A stretch of DNA of 64,000 nt from Phallus indusiatus (lineage: Eukaryota > Basidiomycota > Agaricomycetes > Phallales > Phallaceae), in the NCBI GenBank assembly GCA_027605045.1, contig JAQFWX010000004.1, positions 1,312,683-1,376,682 on the forward strand. The letters run 5' to 3'. The translations under genes were made by a program, and so were the position numbers. Below, one piece after another: positions 1 through 11,189 of the stretch; position 1 is the stretch's first letter; every line of letters begins with the position of its first letter. The notes under the pieces were generated by a model, which saw only the letters and a program-made list of their open reading frames with translations, did not search any database and was not told where the DNA came from.

Positions 1-180
1 CCACCATATATTACGCTCCTTTCAGGATCTAAAATTGTGTCATTTACGATGCTAATTTATCATTTTTTATGTTCAAGGGTTACTACGAGGTATATCCATT
101 TAATGACTATCCATTATAACGGTTCTCCTAAACAATGTTATAAGATATGATCGTGTTGCCCAGAACGAGGCATCCATGGG

Positions 181-1816
181 TTACAGCAATTGTCCAGTAG
201 CATCTTGAAGGAATTTATTCGCAGATTCCAAATCGTATACCATTTGACCACGGAGAATAGTCTTAACGACTCGACCAACCAAATGCATATCTTTGTACGG
301 ACTAATCCTATTTTTGAAATATAGGTAATCATCCGTTACCTAAATATGATTCGGGATTTTTGAGTAACAAACTTAGGAAGAGGAGTTACAGTGTACATAC
401 GATAAACCTTTGAGACGGGTCAAAAACTGCGAAGTCGGCGTCATATCCAATATCGATCCGACCTTTTCGAGAAGACAGTCCAGCGTGTTGGGCGGGCCGT
501 TCACTCAACCACTCAACGACGTTACGGAACGTGATGCCTCTCTTCAAACCCTCTGTCCAGAGAAGGCTAAGGCCCAACCCCAGTCCGCTGATCCCACCCC
601 AAGCTTTCATGAAATCGCCTGTGTCCAGACATTTCAGAGAAGATATACAAGGGAATGATCTGAAACAACGAAGTCGATGATGCCGTCCTTGAGTGCTTGC
701 CACAAAGCTTCCTGATTTTGTTTCGAACGAATAGGGGGGCAGCATTTAAATTGATGATGACCAGCGTGAATTGTTGACGAATCCAAGCAAAGATAATGAT
801 AGCACGTTTCTACGGTAAGTGGAAGCGTGGTTTTCGCCTCTTTCAACAAGGGGATTGCTGAGGCGGAGGACAGATGAACAATGTGAGTTCTCAGTGCTGG
901 ATATAGTTTACTCAGTGATACCACCAAAGAAATAGCCTCCAGCTCCATCGTATCCGGTCGAGAAGTAAGGAATGTTTCATAGAGAGTTGGATCCTGATAT
1001 TGATTTTCTTTCTCTTGGGCCTCATTGTTAAGTTCAGCGTGAAACTGAAGAACAGTGTCTGTATCCTAAAACCGTCAGCTCAACATCATTACTTTTGATA
1101 ATATATGTTTACTTTCAAGACGCTCATAGCTTTCCTGACATTTTCCTCCGTTACGGAAGGAAATTCCTGTTGAAACTGTAGCCCTGGCATCAACAAACCA
1201 ACAAATGAAAATCGCACCTCCACACCACTATCGATCAAGAAACACTTGAAGCCTTTGACTCCTGCATTCACAAGAGGTATTAATTCATCCTAAGGCGCCT
1301 TAATTTTATGATCTGCATCGAATTCTTTGAACACACGTCGTTGTTTGGAATAACGCCTCCCCAAAACGCAACATCAGACCAACACTGTCCCTTCGCAGCC
1401 TCCTTCTTCAAATTTAAGTGAGAAACCTTAGTCGTTGGTGGGATTGAATTCAGTGGCATATCAACCACGGTTGTGGTTCCGCCAGATATCGCGGCTTTGG
1501 TTCCAGTATAAAAGCCTTCCCATTCCGTTCTCCCAGGTTCATTCAGGTGGACATGAGGACTACGTTTTCACTTTTGAGATATTGAAACTAAATGAAATAG
1601 AGGCTTTGAACCAACTAACTCAACAAGCCCCGGGAGCACCACGAGATCTCGGAAATCTATAAACTCGATAGTGTTCGTCTGGTAATCCGATTGACTGGAT
1701 TTCTTCAATATCACATTGGAAATCTTTCCCGTTTCAGATATTTCTATTGTCGCAGGAATTGGTTCCTGGTAGGCGTGCAGTTGAACTCGTTCAGAGGTGA
1801 TCACAAGCTTGTGCAT
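181..1816 (-). CDS. DAL1: Allantoinase (purine catabolism)
   Basis: Allantoinase opens the ring of allantoin to give allantoate during use of purines as a nitrogen source; it is a metal-dependent amidohydrolase related to dihydroorotase. The ATG is at 1816 and the stop (TAA) at 181, with several short introns. Visible family marks in order are HVHLNEPGR (two metal-binding His) right after the first intron, GVKGFKCF (the Lys carbamylated in this family), FHAE, HIVHLSS and VVSDHS; the end carries the usual [12 protein letters not shown] block. Oddity: VVSDHS and the following [14 protein letters not shown] lie in different frames and join only if one base is added to the GGG run (+ strand) at 651-653. 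SDHSPC is the family consensus, so I read this as a one-base deletion in the sequence, not a dead gene. Function is sure; exact exon ends are not. Confidence 0.9.
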
Positions 1817-2045
1817 GCTGGAAAGAAGATGGGAGTGACAGGGGGTCCCCTATGTCAAAACTTGTAATATGTCTATATACAACGTGAAATTTGCTTTGGC
1901 TTTTCGCAAGGTGGTTCGTTTGATGAGAATTAATGCCGCTCGGAAGAAGAATCGTTAATCATCAATATAGGTAATAGCGTTCCCAAACCATTTGGGACTC
2001 GGCTTAACCTAATAATATAGCTATCAATGACAGAAACAACCGACT

Positions 2046-2657
2046 TCAAAAAGAAGAACACTGTACCCTTGCAAAAACTTTTCCTCGGATGAGACCCATA
2101 GGAATAGGACCAAATTCACGAGAATCTCTCGAATTTAATGCATTGTCACCCGAGACCCAGACATGACCAGCAGGTACCATAATGTGGTCCACTTCCGATA
2201 TATTATCAGGTTTTACTTGGTCTGTCAAGTTTAGTGCTTTTTCGGGATATACACATACAACGTCGCCAGGTAGCCCAATAACCCTTTTACAGACATACTT
2301 CGTAGGGTCGTACATAGACCGATGAGTAATAAGGTCCCCTCTATGGATATTAAAACGATTTCGCCGTATTGACCAGGTATTTTCAAGAATTATTTCAGTA
2401 TTACCCAGCATGGTTGGCAACATTGAAGGACCTGCAACCTAGAAAGTAGTTTTTTTCCCGTGTCCCTGAATAATGTAAAGAATTGCTAACAATGTACGGA
2501 GACCCAACATAATCAGCAAAGACGACAGCAGCGAAATAAAACTAAATACGAGTGAGAATTCATTTACTTCGCGTTAAGAAAAAAAACTCACTTGTGCGAG
2601 AGGTGGCAAATATGTCTTTGCTTGAAGAAATATCCATTTTGTACCCCGGCCAAGCAT
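2046..2657 (-). CDS. IMP1: Mitochondrial inner membrane peptidase subunit 1 (Imp1)
   Basis: Imp1 is a signal-peptidase-like serine protease of the mitochondrial inner membrane that removes sorting signals on the intermembrane-space side. Three exons are supported. Exon 1 starts MLGRGTKWIFLQAKTY (ATG at 2657), exon 2 reads FYFAAVVFADYVGSPYI, a hydrophobic stretch that would be the membrane anchor, and exon 3 begins VAGPSMLPTM with the catalytic Ser. The catalytic Lys is in CKRVIGLPGD, and the GDNALNSRDSREFGPI block closes the domain. The length (about 165 residues) fits the family. GPSMLPTM together with an NSRDSREFGP box points to Imp1 rather than Imp2. The second intron's donor (GTTAGC) was chosen because it gives the right spacing between the anchor and the catalytic Ser. 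Confidence 0.9.
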
Positions 2658-2866
2658 GAAATAACAGCTCGAACACCCAGCTGACTCAGCGGCTGTTCGG
2701 CAGACAAACTCAGAGGCGCCCGTTCCGCCAGCCTGGCGAAGGAAGAAATATGTGCGAAGTATTAATTATTTAACACAATTTAAATATGAACTGCTTTAAA
2801 ATTCATTTATCAGGGCTCTATTTGAGGATAAACAGCATATGAATGTTACAGATGAATACAGGACAT

Positions 2867-2946
2867 GTGTCTTGCGTGGCTCAGGGTCTAAGCGCCTGCT
2901 GACGGGTGCTGGGTCTCGGGTTCGAATCCGGATGCTCCTCATTTTT
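2867..2946 (+). other. tRNA-like pol III element (decayed tRNA or SINE head)
   Basis: The sequence shows an A-box-like GTGGCTCAGGGTCTAAGCG, an exact pol III B box GGTTCGAATCC and a T run (ATTTTTG) right behind, in the spacing of a tRNA with an extra arm (Ser/Leu-like). It does not fold well: the 7 bases before the A box do not pair with the expected 3' acceptor strand TGCTCCT, the T stem has one mismatch, and the anticodon loop has an extra base. I therefore do not call a working tRNA. It could be a tRNA pseudogene or the head of a tRNA-derived SINE. Confidence 0.35.
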
Positions 2947-3352
2947 GACTTTTGCTTCACAAAGTCATGCCTTTGAAATTTTAACACATAAATCTAATGC
3001 CAAGAGTCCCACAAATGAGAAATATAATACCTTGAACAATAATAAGCGCTCTTTCGAAGTTTTTATATCTTCGCGAACCCCGAGTTCAGTGAATCACACA
3101 TACACCACTGAGGCACAAACACATTGGAATCCAAGTCAATCTTTCATATATATAGACGTACAGCATAAGAATCATAGTCTCAAATAAAAAATTTATAGCT
3201 TACTGTTTTTGATTCCGGATAAAAAAGCATAATCATAAAATGAGTCTCATATCATTATTTTTAATTATTATCATTATAATTATAAACAACAAATAAAAAA
3301 ACAGAATTATAATAATGAAATATAGGTACTGTGACATCACGGTAACAGCGGG

Positions 3353-3390
3353 GTAACAGCGGCAAACTATTGCCGAGTTGCCGCTGTTAC
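3353..3390. repeat. Perfect 13-bp inverted repeat (hairpin)
   Basis: GTAACAGCGGCAA at 3353-3365 is the exact reverse complement of TTGCCGCTGTTAC at 3378-3390, with a 12-base loop. A second GGTAACAGCG copy lies directly upstream (3341-3350), so the left arm is tandemly repeated. It sits in the gene-poor gap between IMP1 and the gag-like gene. Confidence 0.8.
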
Positions 3391-3925
3391 AGCCAGGTTC
3401 CCGGTATGATTACTGCTGACCAAGCTGGGTGTTCGAGCTTGGTAGCCGCCAAGCATGGGGTCTGAAGCGGCCACTTACATAATGCGAACCTAAAATTCAG
3501 TATACTCCAAACGAATTTAGTAGTGGTTCCTGCATCCTTTCGCAGCTTCTCTGATAGGTACCTTAACATAAGAAAAATGTTATCGCATGAGGTCTTTGTT
3601 TACTCCGGACTCCCTCGAATTTCAGCCTGAGCGTGTAATTTCTCTTACATTGAAATCCTGCAACTTGTGTTAGCGCATGAACGCTTTTAGTGTAAAGAAA
3701 TTCAGTCTACATGCAGATATATCCCGTTGGTTGCGTTGCGATTTCATGTTGCTTTCGAATTTATGATCCCATCATGATAAAAAGTGGACAAGTATATTGG
3801 TTTCGTGGACGACATGTCCTAATCAGGAACAAACCGACAGATGTGACAGCGCGTGACGGAAACTGACCGGCCTTAAAAAAACCAGCAACTTGTCCGCCAG
3901 CCTTGCTTGGGCAGGAGTCAAAAAG

Positions 3926-4804
3926 ATGCCTAGTGCTGAGCCTGCCGAATCTGCTCCATCTCGATCAAAACAAAAACAGAAGGAGAAAGAACGGGACAGA
4001 GACAGAGAAAAGGACAAGGACAAAGATAAGAATAAGGATAACAGGGAACCTGTAAAGGGACATTCGCATGGAGGCGAAACTCGAAGTGGGTCTTAAGGAT
4101 TTATTGAATTTTAGGAAAGTTAAATTGAATGAAATTGCTATCAAATAGTTTCTTCTTCGAGATCCAGAGGACATCGGCGCCCTGTTAGGGTTCCTGGTGC
4201 TACGCTGCCCGGGCTGCAGCTCCCTATTCCTTCATGGGTCCGAAAAGAGTTCGCGGCGGGCTGGAACGACCACATTCCTCTTACATATCTTACCGATGAC
4301 CATTGTCAAGCAGCTGCGTCCGATGATATCCTTTCGCCATCTACCCCTGCTTCGAAACGTGAAGCAGATCTTGACTTTACGGAATGGCATCAAGCTTGGC
4401 TTCGGTTGCTTTGTCTAATAGCTGATTATTTGCCCGAAGAGCATACTTCGTGGACAATCCACTTCACTCGAATTCGGGATATGGACAATGTCGTGTCCGA
4501 ATGGGATCATTGGCTGTCATATGATATCGAAGTTCGGCGAAGTGCCTGTTTCAATCCGCTTGATCCTGCTATCTTTCATTCCTCAATATGGAACGACCTC
4601 CGATTAAAAATACTGTCTAATCGGGTAAAAGATGTAGCTCTGGAGACCTTTCGTGTAATACAAAAGTCTACCTCGGCATCTAACTTTCACGAGGCGAGTT
4701 CGCGAGTAAAGCGTCGTCTCGAGGAGGTCGTCCAGGGCACTAAACGTTTACGACAGCATTCGTCCCGCAACCTGAAAGCTGAACGCGAGCGCGAAGGAAC
4801 GTAA
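3926..4804 (+). CDS. Lineage-specific gag-like protein
   Basis: Two exons give about 270 residues. Exon 1 starts MPSAEPAESAPSRSK and continues into a Lys/Arg/Asp/Glu-rich low-complexity run. An intron at 4086-4148 (GTGGGT...AAATAG) joins it to exon 2, which reads RPVRVPGATLPGLQLPIPSW and then a globular part with FTEWHQAWLRLLCLIADY, WTIHFTRIRDM and WLSYDIEVRR, ending in a basic helix. The globular part resembles, from memory, gag/nucleocapsid-like ORFs that recur in Agaricomycete genomes next to retroelements, but I cannot name a Pfam family. No reverse transcriptase or integrase is nearby. It may be a domesticated or orphaned retroelement ORF. The alternative is an ordinary fungal-specific gene. 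Confidence 0.5.
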
Positions 4805-5337
4805 CTTTTGAGCTCCTTGTAGCTTTGACTTTCTTTTAAATCCGAACCCTTTCGGCATTTACCCTCATTCGTTTCCAACAGACACATTCCTTCTTGTCTC
4901 ATATACCCAACGCACCACGTTTGTTCTTTTTTTATTATATAACATTTATAATCTCATCCCTATTAGCTTTCTTCCATCATTCCTTTACCAAAATAATGTT
5001 CGCAGATCATTAAAACCCTGTTGTAATTGAAAATTGAAGGTTATTCATTTTGGTGTGGTTGGATTCGCGGTTTTTTTTGGAAATTTGACTAACTTATATG
5101 TAATGTGAAATTAGTATCGTTAGGTGACCTATGGCAAATATGGTCCTTTCCTACTTGCTTGCCGTTCACTAGTTGGCAGGCGTTACGTACTCGCCAAACC
5201 TAACCCAGACTAGGACGTTGTTTCGGTGTGTTTCAGTTTGATTTGGTTTCATACCATGTGAAAGTATTATTCAAACCAAATGAAATAATATCTAATTATT
5301 AACTTGAGCGGGGATATGTTACTTTTTCCTATCGTAT
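4805..5337. other. Convergent intergenic gap, no gene seen
   Basis: This gap separates the 3' ends of the gag-like gene and GGC1. It is AT-rich with T runs that fit 3' UTRs. I see only a short inverted pair (ATTTGGTTT around 5241 and AAACCAAAT around 5275). Confidence 0.5.
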
Positions 5338-6581
5338 CTAAACATATTTTCCAAAGAACGGTATCAGCGACTGTGCTAATGTGTAACTGAACACTAGTTT
5401 GGGACCAACGACTAAAATCTGGAGATGAATGAGTATAACGAGATATACAATTCAAGATCCCCAGAAAAAAGACGTACTTTAGGTGTGAGACCTTTGAAGA
5501 AGGCCGTTATGCCTTCATTACGTAGCATATCCTTGATGACAGTTACTCCAAGAACTTTGGTTTCGAAATTGGCGTTCTGAATTCTGGTCTTCACGGTATC
5601 CAAAGGTGCGGCAACTGTGATGGACGCTACTGCACCCGCAACTGAAGCGATAAAATTCTGTGTCCATGTAGCTTTGGAATAATCGGTTACACCTAGAACA
5701 TAATCCTTTGTGACGGCAGAGGCACCAAAAGCTAATACAGAAAACTCAGGTCTGCGTAAAGGAAAATTTTAAAGGAAGCATGGACACACGGCAAAACTTC
5801 CAGGTGCGTTTCGAGCGACTGTCCAACCCCAACCACGGTAGAGGGTCGTTCCTTCCTCCAGGAAGATTCGAATGACGCCACGACCTCGAAAAGCCTCTGG
5901 GTTAACTTGTCGCTTGATTTTGAGAGCATCCAAGGGTAGTAGGATCTGAATTCAGTTGAAAATCAGATTCCGATTTCTCGTTGATCCATAAGAGAGTATA
6001 CTCACTACTTCTCCTATTCCCGTTAGACTTGAATTAATTTCGATGTGAATAATGATGTGAGACTTCAAAAGGTCAAAAAGATGTCTTCACACCTGCCCGC
6101 GGTTGCCTGCATCATCATCCTCCCCTTCCGCTCTCCAAATGTGTTGGTGAATTGTGTTTTATACCGCGAGACGAGAATGTCATTGAACCACGGTTGACCA
6201 CCGAACTTGTATATACGCTGGGACACTTTGTAGCCAGCGGCGTACCCTAATCCTGGGAACAAGCTGAGCAATCTCCGAGCGAGAGTTGCGTTGGCATGCT
6301 CGCGGAAAAGAATGGGCGAGAGAGTAGCCAGTGAAACCTTGGTAAAAATGAATAAATTGAAGAGAGAAAACGACCCCTCTCGCACCTTGTTCTTATTGCT
6401 CATAAGACGTTTTGCAATGGTATCTACAGGGTGGAACACCAGCAGTTCCGCAACACCTTTGAACGATCGAGGTCAAGCAAGAATAATTTATGTTTCAATC
6501 GATGGCCAACTAACCAGATGCGCCCGAGCCCAGCACTCTAGCAGTACCAGATTCCTTGTACTTCCCTGAGGGTGGAGACAT
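5338..6581 (-). CDS. GGC1: Mitochondrial GTP/GDP carrier (Ggc1)
   Basis: Ggc1 exchanges GTP for GDP across the inner mitochondrial membrane. The protein starts MSPPSGKYKESGTARVLGSG (ATG at 6581) and ends with VGPKLVFSYTLAQSLIPFF (stop at 5338). All three mitochondrial-carrier signatures are visible: FHPVDTIAKR, LPLDALKIKRQ and APLDTVKTRIQ. GLGYAAGYKVSQRIYKFGGQ and LYRGWGWTVARNAPGSFA match the yeast Ggc1 pattern closely, which separates it from other carriers. Length (about 300 residues) is normal. Several short introns interrupt it, and all join in frame. It is followed upstream by a 258-base promoter gap shared with nothing on the other strand. Confidence 0.93.
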
Positions 6582-6839
6582 TTTAAGAGGTGCTGAATCC
6601 GACTGTCGAGTCACTGAAGCCCAGCTTATATCTCTGGCAAAAACCGGCGTGAGAACTTACAAGTGCTACAGCACAAAACGCGCTTTCCGCTTTGCACAAG
6701 TTCCGTTTTACAAACACGCTCTTCAAATCATTTTCAAATGAATCCAAGGAGATTTCGGTTAAATCACCAGGCTAGAAGCTGTAACAAATCTATTTCATTA
6801 AACATCAAAATACAGTCCGGATATACATCAGCAGCTGGG

Positions 6840-7730
6840 TTATACAGTGTCAGAGAGATTATCAATAAGCATTCTCATTTGTTCCAATCTAGCTTGGGTC
6901 GCCGGGGATAAGTAATTTGTTGGGCAATGAGCACACCCATTTGCCACGCCCATATTGACACAGCTCGCCATGAACTTGGATTGGAAAATGGTATCTCCGA
7001 GAGGACGTGTCCTCAATTCCTCCTTTGCCCTAACCTTGAATTCGAGCCACCATAAAGGCACTCCATTTGAGTTAGATGCCCCAGCACCATCACAACGTGA
7101 TGGGTTTGACCCATTTAAGATCGCTAATATTGCTGCAGCTCGGGTTTGGTGAAGCCTGATTAACCGAAGAAGGTCTCTCCCCGAAATCATCGACAGCTCA
7201 TCGGATAAATCTGCTTCCTGAAGGACGTCTATCTTTAAGCAGTGTCGCGATGCTATTTTAGCCTCGTCTTGAAGGCCATAAGCACAAGCGAGCGCGTACG
7301 CTCTCAAAGGTGCCTTTTCTACGAATATTGGGGTTACCAAAAGTGCTTTCAGCGAGTGTAAAATTGAGTCCAATAGATATTTGTCGGCCATTTTGAAAAT
7401 GTTTTTCAGCACCTCAAAAGAAGTGATTAGGGGATTGGGTACGGGGTACAGAAACTTGAGGCCAAGTTCTATTGTAGCGCCTTCCTCGTCCAGAACGAGA
7501 GGTTGCTGTGATCCTTCGGAGGGCTTGGGGATGGACATCATGTCCCGAAATACGGGGGATGCCTCCATAAGAATACGACTGAAGACATTGAAGAGTACAC
7601 CATCGCAAGACTGGATAATAAGGTCTGCTTCGGGAGAAGAAAATTCTGCCGACTGTGTCAACGCCGGTGGCGAATCTGTGATTGCTTCGAGGCCTTTTCC
7701 TTGTAATTTGTGGTCGTCTTTATTGTTCAT
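6840..7730 (-). CDS. BTB/POZ-domain protein
   Basis: A single open frame of 296 residues with no intron. The BTB fold is visible near residues 30-145: ADLIIQSCDGVLFNVFSRIL, then PVFRDMM and LKFLYPVPNP, followed by a helical region typical of Agaricomycete BTB proteins (ADKYLLDSI, LRAYALACAYGL). Such proteins are a large family in mushrooms; partners are generally unknown, with cullin-3 ubiquitin ligases the usual suspicion. The tail contains three Cys and one His (CVNMGVANGCAHCP), but the spacing is not a known finger. Confidence 0.8.
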   Translation of the reverse strand: MNNKDDHKLQGKGLEAITDSPPALTQSAEFSSPEADLIIQSCDGVLFNVFSRILMEASPVFRDMMSIPKPSEGSQQPLVLDEEGATIELGLKFLYPVPNPLITSFEVLKNIFKMADKYLLDSILHSLKALLVTPIFVEKAPLRAYALACAYGLQDEAKIASRHCLKIDVLQEADLSDELSMISGRDLLRLIRLHQTRAAAILAILNGSNPSRCDGAGASNSNGVPLWWLEFKVRAKEELRTRPLGDTIFQSKFMASCVNMGVANGCAHCPTNYLSPATQARLEQMRMLIDNLSDTV

Positions 7731-8034
7731 GTGTGAATAGTTAAAGAGTTGTTGAAGAGGGTAAGAAGGTAACTTGCACTGTACGCATGTCAGTGAGCGT
7801 TATAATAGGGCAGGTGGTGAAGTCCATTCGTTGGAGTTCACGCAAAGTAACGCGTAACGCGTGTTTGAGGGCGGTTCTCCCCATTGAGTCCAAGGTCTCA
7901 CGTCTTTTTTAATTCACTGTGATGCAGGAACGAGGTTAAGGCATAGGGTCAGCGACCACAAGACTATGAGCCTATTAACCCTTGTATTATTCTTCATATG
8001 AGCACAACAATGATTATATACACGATATCCATAC
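7731..8034. promoter_or_regulatory. Upstream region of the BTB gene with two ACGCGT boxes
   Basis: About 120 bases before the BTB start codon, ACGCGT occurs twice, at 7850-7855 and 7857-7862 (AACGCGTAACGCGTG). ACGCGT is the core of the yeast MCB element bound by MBF. That it works here is inference. No gene is visible in this gap. Confidence 0.35.
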
Positions 8035-11000
8035 TCAAAGATCTGGTACATTCTCGACTTCAATGTTTAACTTTTGCGCCAATTCTTGTAATCTGCTTAT
8101 GGTCCCAGAAAGTAGTTGTTTCCTAATAAAGAAATAGAATTGAAGTGATTAATTTCAGCGATAATTGCACTCACTGTTCCCCTAAGCGCATCAAGATCTG
8201 GTATTCTTGCGCTCTACCCAACTCAACAGGCCGGTTATTCAACTCTTTCTTGCGCTGCTCTGCTTTCAAGGCAAAGTCCCGTAATTTGGGAGATAATACT
8301 CCACTTTATGAGATAGCTGAAATAGATATCTGAATTTAATGGTGTTACTTTAAATATAATAAAAGCGACGCACCGTATCTGTTCGAGCCTTGATCGAACT
8401 CGAGTCATAGCTCGTCTCGCCAAGAATTTCGAACTTCATTCGTTTCAATTCTGCAAACCATTTTTTTTCTTGTTCGCTTAAATTAGGAGAGTTGGCATCC
8501 ATGAATTTTTGCAAGACCTTATCGGAGACAGTCAAGAGACGTTTTTGTTCTGATATACAGCGATCGAATCGTTGTCTCAGCTTGATATTATCTTCCTCCT
8601 TCAGTTTCCTCATTCTTTCCGTTATTTCCACATACTTTGCTTGCTGCCTTTGAAACTCCTGATCCTGAAGGAGCAAGCGGTCTTGAAAATTGCTGACAGC
8701 CATGTAAATGTCCCGAATATAAGACTGGAATTGTTGTATTATAGCAGCAAACTCCCGAAGCATCTGGGGGTTTATCATTATCTCCTTCTTCATGATCGCC
8801 GAGAGCGGCCGGCCAATTTTCTTTATAGCTTCGATTGTTTCCGGCAACGAAACGGCTGCTGGGAGAGAATAAGGTTCTTGGGAGAGAAGTGAAACTATGG
8901 ATGAGTCCTTCGCCTGTGGGCCGGAAACCGCGTCGAGAATTGCGTCTAGTGATGGCAGTTCCTTTTTTGGTTTTTTATCGGTATCTGTGATTTCTTCGTC
9001 TTTCTCATCTCTGAGGCGAAAAGAGAGCTCGGTCGTATAGGGAATGAAAGACTGTGTAATAGCAACCAAGCAGTACGACAAGTAGATATCACTGGGAAGA
9101 ACGACGCCCAATATTGAATCTGACCTTCTGCAAGAATAGCGTAAGCTAATCCTCTGCTTAGACAGTGAAAAAAACGCACATTGGGCCCATCGAAACCGTC
9201 TCTAATAAAAAAGTGACCTCGCTAACGAGACTTCTCTTCACCACTTTTTCCACATGTTCATCTATTCCCGTCCGCATCGCTTTGATCAAGGGTTGAATCC
9301 AAGGGGTCAAATTCAGAGAATGCACACCAAAGGAGTGGTATATGAACATCGTGTCGTGGTATAACGGGTCAGTAATCATAACTGGCCAGTTTGTTTTGAG
9401 CAACTGCAGCATTTGCCCATTTTCCTTTCCAGCTGATGACGGCCCTTGGTGGTGTATTAGTGATAATAGTCCGAGATCGATGGTTTCATAAACGGCCAAA
9501 GCTGGTAAATTTGTCGATGCACTTGAGTTCTATGATCAAAGTTAGTTGAACCGTTGAGGCGATGCGATGACAGGCTCTTCACCAATTCCCATGTGGCTTC
9601 TACTTTCTCAACATCAAGACAGATGTCCACTCTCCCATCTGAGTAAGTCATCAATATAACACCCAGACCCTCTTCTGTCTCATTCTTTCCATTCTCTTCC
9701 GAAAATGGAGGCGAGTCCAAAGTCGAATACAGATAGAAAATATCTGTTGCGTTCCCCCCATCGCCTTCACTGAGCTCCACGGGAGAAGGCTGAAGCAAAA
9801 AAGGACCTTGTCTTGTTGGTAAAGTCGTCATACTTGGGGCTGTGATCGGAATCGACTTTTCGCTCAGTGGAAATAGGGATATATGGTCCTCAGGCAGCTG
9901 TTTCATGATGGAGCTGACATATTTCAACTGCTGAGCGTACATGACGGAGAATGAATTGGAATCAAAGTATCCTTTTTTGCTCAGCTGAAGGGCATTTTCT
10001 TGCTTCGCTCTCACAAAGTAATCCAGTGCATGTATATACGAGCTGGGGATCACACTAAAATAAATTAGTGTTTCTGAATCTGTAATTCTTCAGGTAAAAA
10101 CATTACGCGTTATGCGGAATATAAGGGCATATAGCCCATATGTCACCACTTTTCGATAGAGCGTAGATTGTCAAAGGCCCCCAGTCGGCTTTTCCGCCCC
10201 CAATGCAAAATGAAACCATTTCACGGGATGAAGAATCGCCTTTGAAAGAACTGGCGTACGACCGCTCAGGCATGAATGAGAGGACTTGACGTGGTTCTTC
10301 TGGATCTATGGATACGTCATATTCCCTGTTGGAAGAATATTCAAAAATTGAATCACTTTGGGAAAAACTAAGCAATGACACACCTGAGAATGCCGTCCGC
10401 GGTCATGACAAGAAGGGTGCAATGATTTCTACCCCAGGCATGCCACTCAATCTTAGCGACAGGGGAAGAAGACCTAGTCGCGTGATAGAATTGACCTATC
10501 TGTACTGTTCTGTGTCGTAAGAAAAAAAAGACGATAAGAAAAGAAAACTCGGAGTAAATTAGCCAAGTGCATCCTACCGACAGTCCAATCTCGACGGAAC
10601 GAGTTTGTGATAACCAGCTTTGGGTAAAGTGATAACAGCGACTTCTGTGCAACCTGCGACTGCCAGAAGTTTACCATTAGCATTCAACGCGAGTTGGCGG
10701 ATTGGGAACTCGACATTTGGCGTGTACAATGTCTAAAAATTCAAGCTTGAACATATTGATAAGAGAAGCAAGACGAGTTCTATTCACTTTGTACATACGC
10801 TCATGAGAATTCACGTTTCTCGCGTCGAGCAATGATGTTATCCTAATTTCACTTTCTATTGCCACTAACAGGTCGGATTCAGTAGAAGCCATGATGCTTT
10901 GTCTGTGGGGCGTGGCGGAGGCATGTTGTCTGGCTGAACCTTTGTTCTTGTTCGAGGAAGAAAACTTGTCAAATGACAAGCTCAAAGAGAAATCAAGGTT

Positions 11001-11132
11001 ATTTTGAGATGCGAAAATGGGATGGCCAGTGAGATAATCCTGCAAGTTCATCACTGACAACAACTTGGTGACTGCATTCGTGTGGACAAGTGTGGGCGCC
11101 AGTCTCAATCCAGAATCAGTACGCGCGTTCAT
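8035..11132 (-). CDS. NUP82: Nucleoporin Nup82/Nup88
   Basis: Nup82 (vertebrate Nup88) anchors the cytoplasmic mRNA-export platform of the nuclear pore, together with Nsp1 and Nup159. The N-terminal half is beta-propeller-like, with LTGHPIFASQ near the start, then TPNVEFPIRQLALNANGKLL and VAKIEWHAWG. The C-terminal third is a long coiled coil (QDQEFQRQQAKYVEITERM, KLRQRFDRCISEQKRLL). The stop is at 8035. I chose ATG 11132 (MNARTDSGLRLAPTLV) because the next upstream ATG would overlap the first exon of PRE10. Exons join cleanly, including one intron with a CTAAC branch site before FETIDLGLL-type sequence (YETIDLGLLSLI). NSP1, its partner, lies about 34 kb away in this window. Confidence 0.85.
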
Positions 11133-11189
11133 CAATCTGTTGACGCGTCCTCTCACACAAACTCTTAATCCCTTCTTCAATATCTGAGA
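11133..11189. promoter_or_regulatory. 57-bp divergent promoter NUP82/PRE10 with TGACGCGTC
   Basis: Only 57 bases separate the two start codons. TGACGCGTC is at 11141-11149. The same nine bases recur in the RPN12/PRE3 promoter and upstream of NSP1. It contains ACGCGT (MCB core) and is one base short of a perfect 10-bp palindrome. Confidence 0.5.

Larger units (their letters stand above)
2658..3925. other. Gene-poor gap, 1.27 kb, with AT-rich centre
   Basis: No convincing coding region is visible here. It holds the IMP1 upstream region, a tRNA-like element (about 2867-2946), a very AT-rich stretch (about 3190-3330), a perfect hairpin (3353-3390) and the upstream region of the gag-like gene. 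The only open frames are short, lack homology I can recognise and have no splice logic linking them. Confidence 0.6.

Noticed and set aside
2602..2610. Exact GGTGGCAAA, the yeast PACE (Rpn4) proteasome element
   Set aside because: It lies inside coding exon 1 of IMP1 (encoding YLPP on the minus strand) and far from the proteasome genes, so it is chance.
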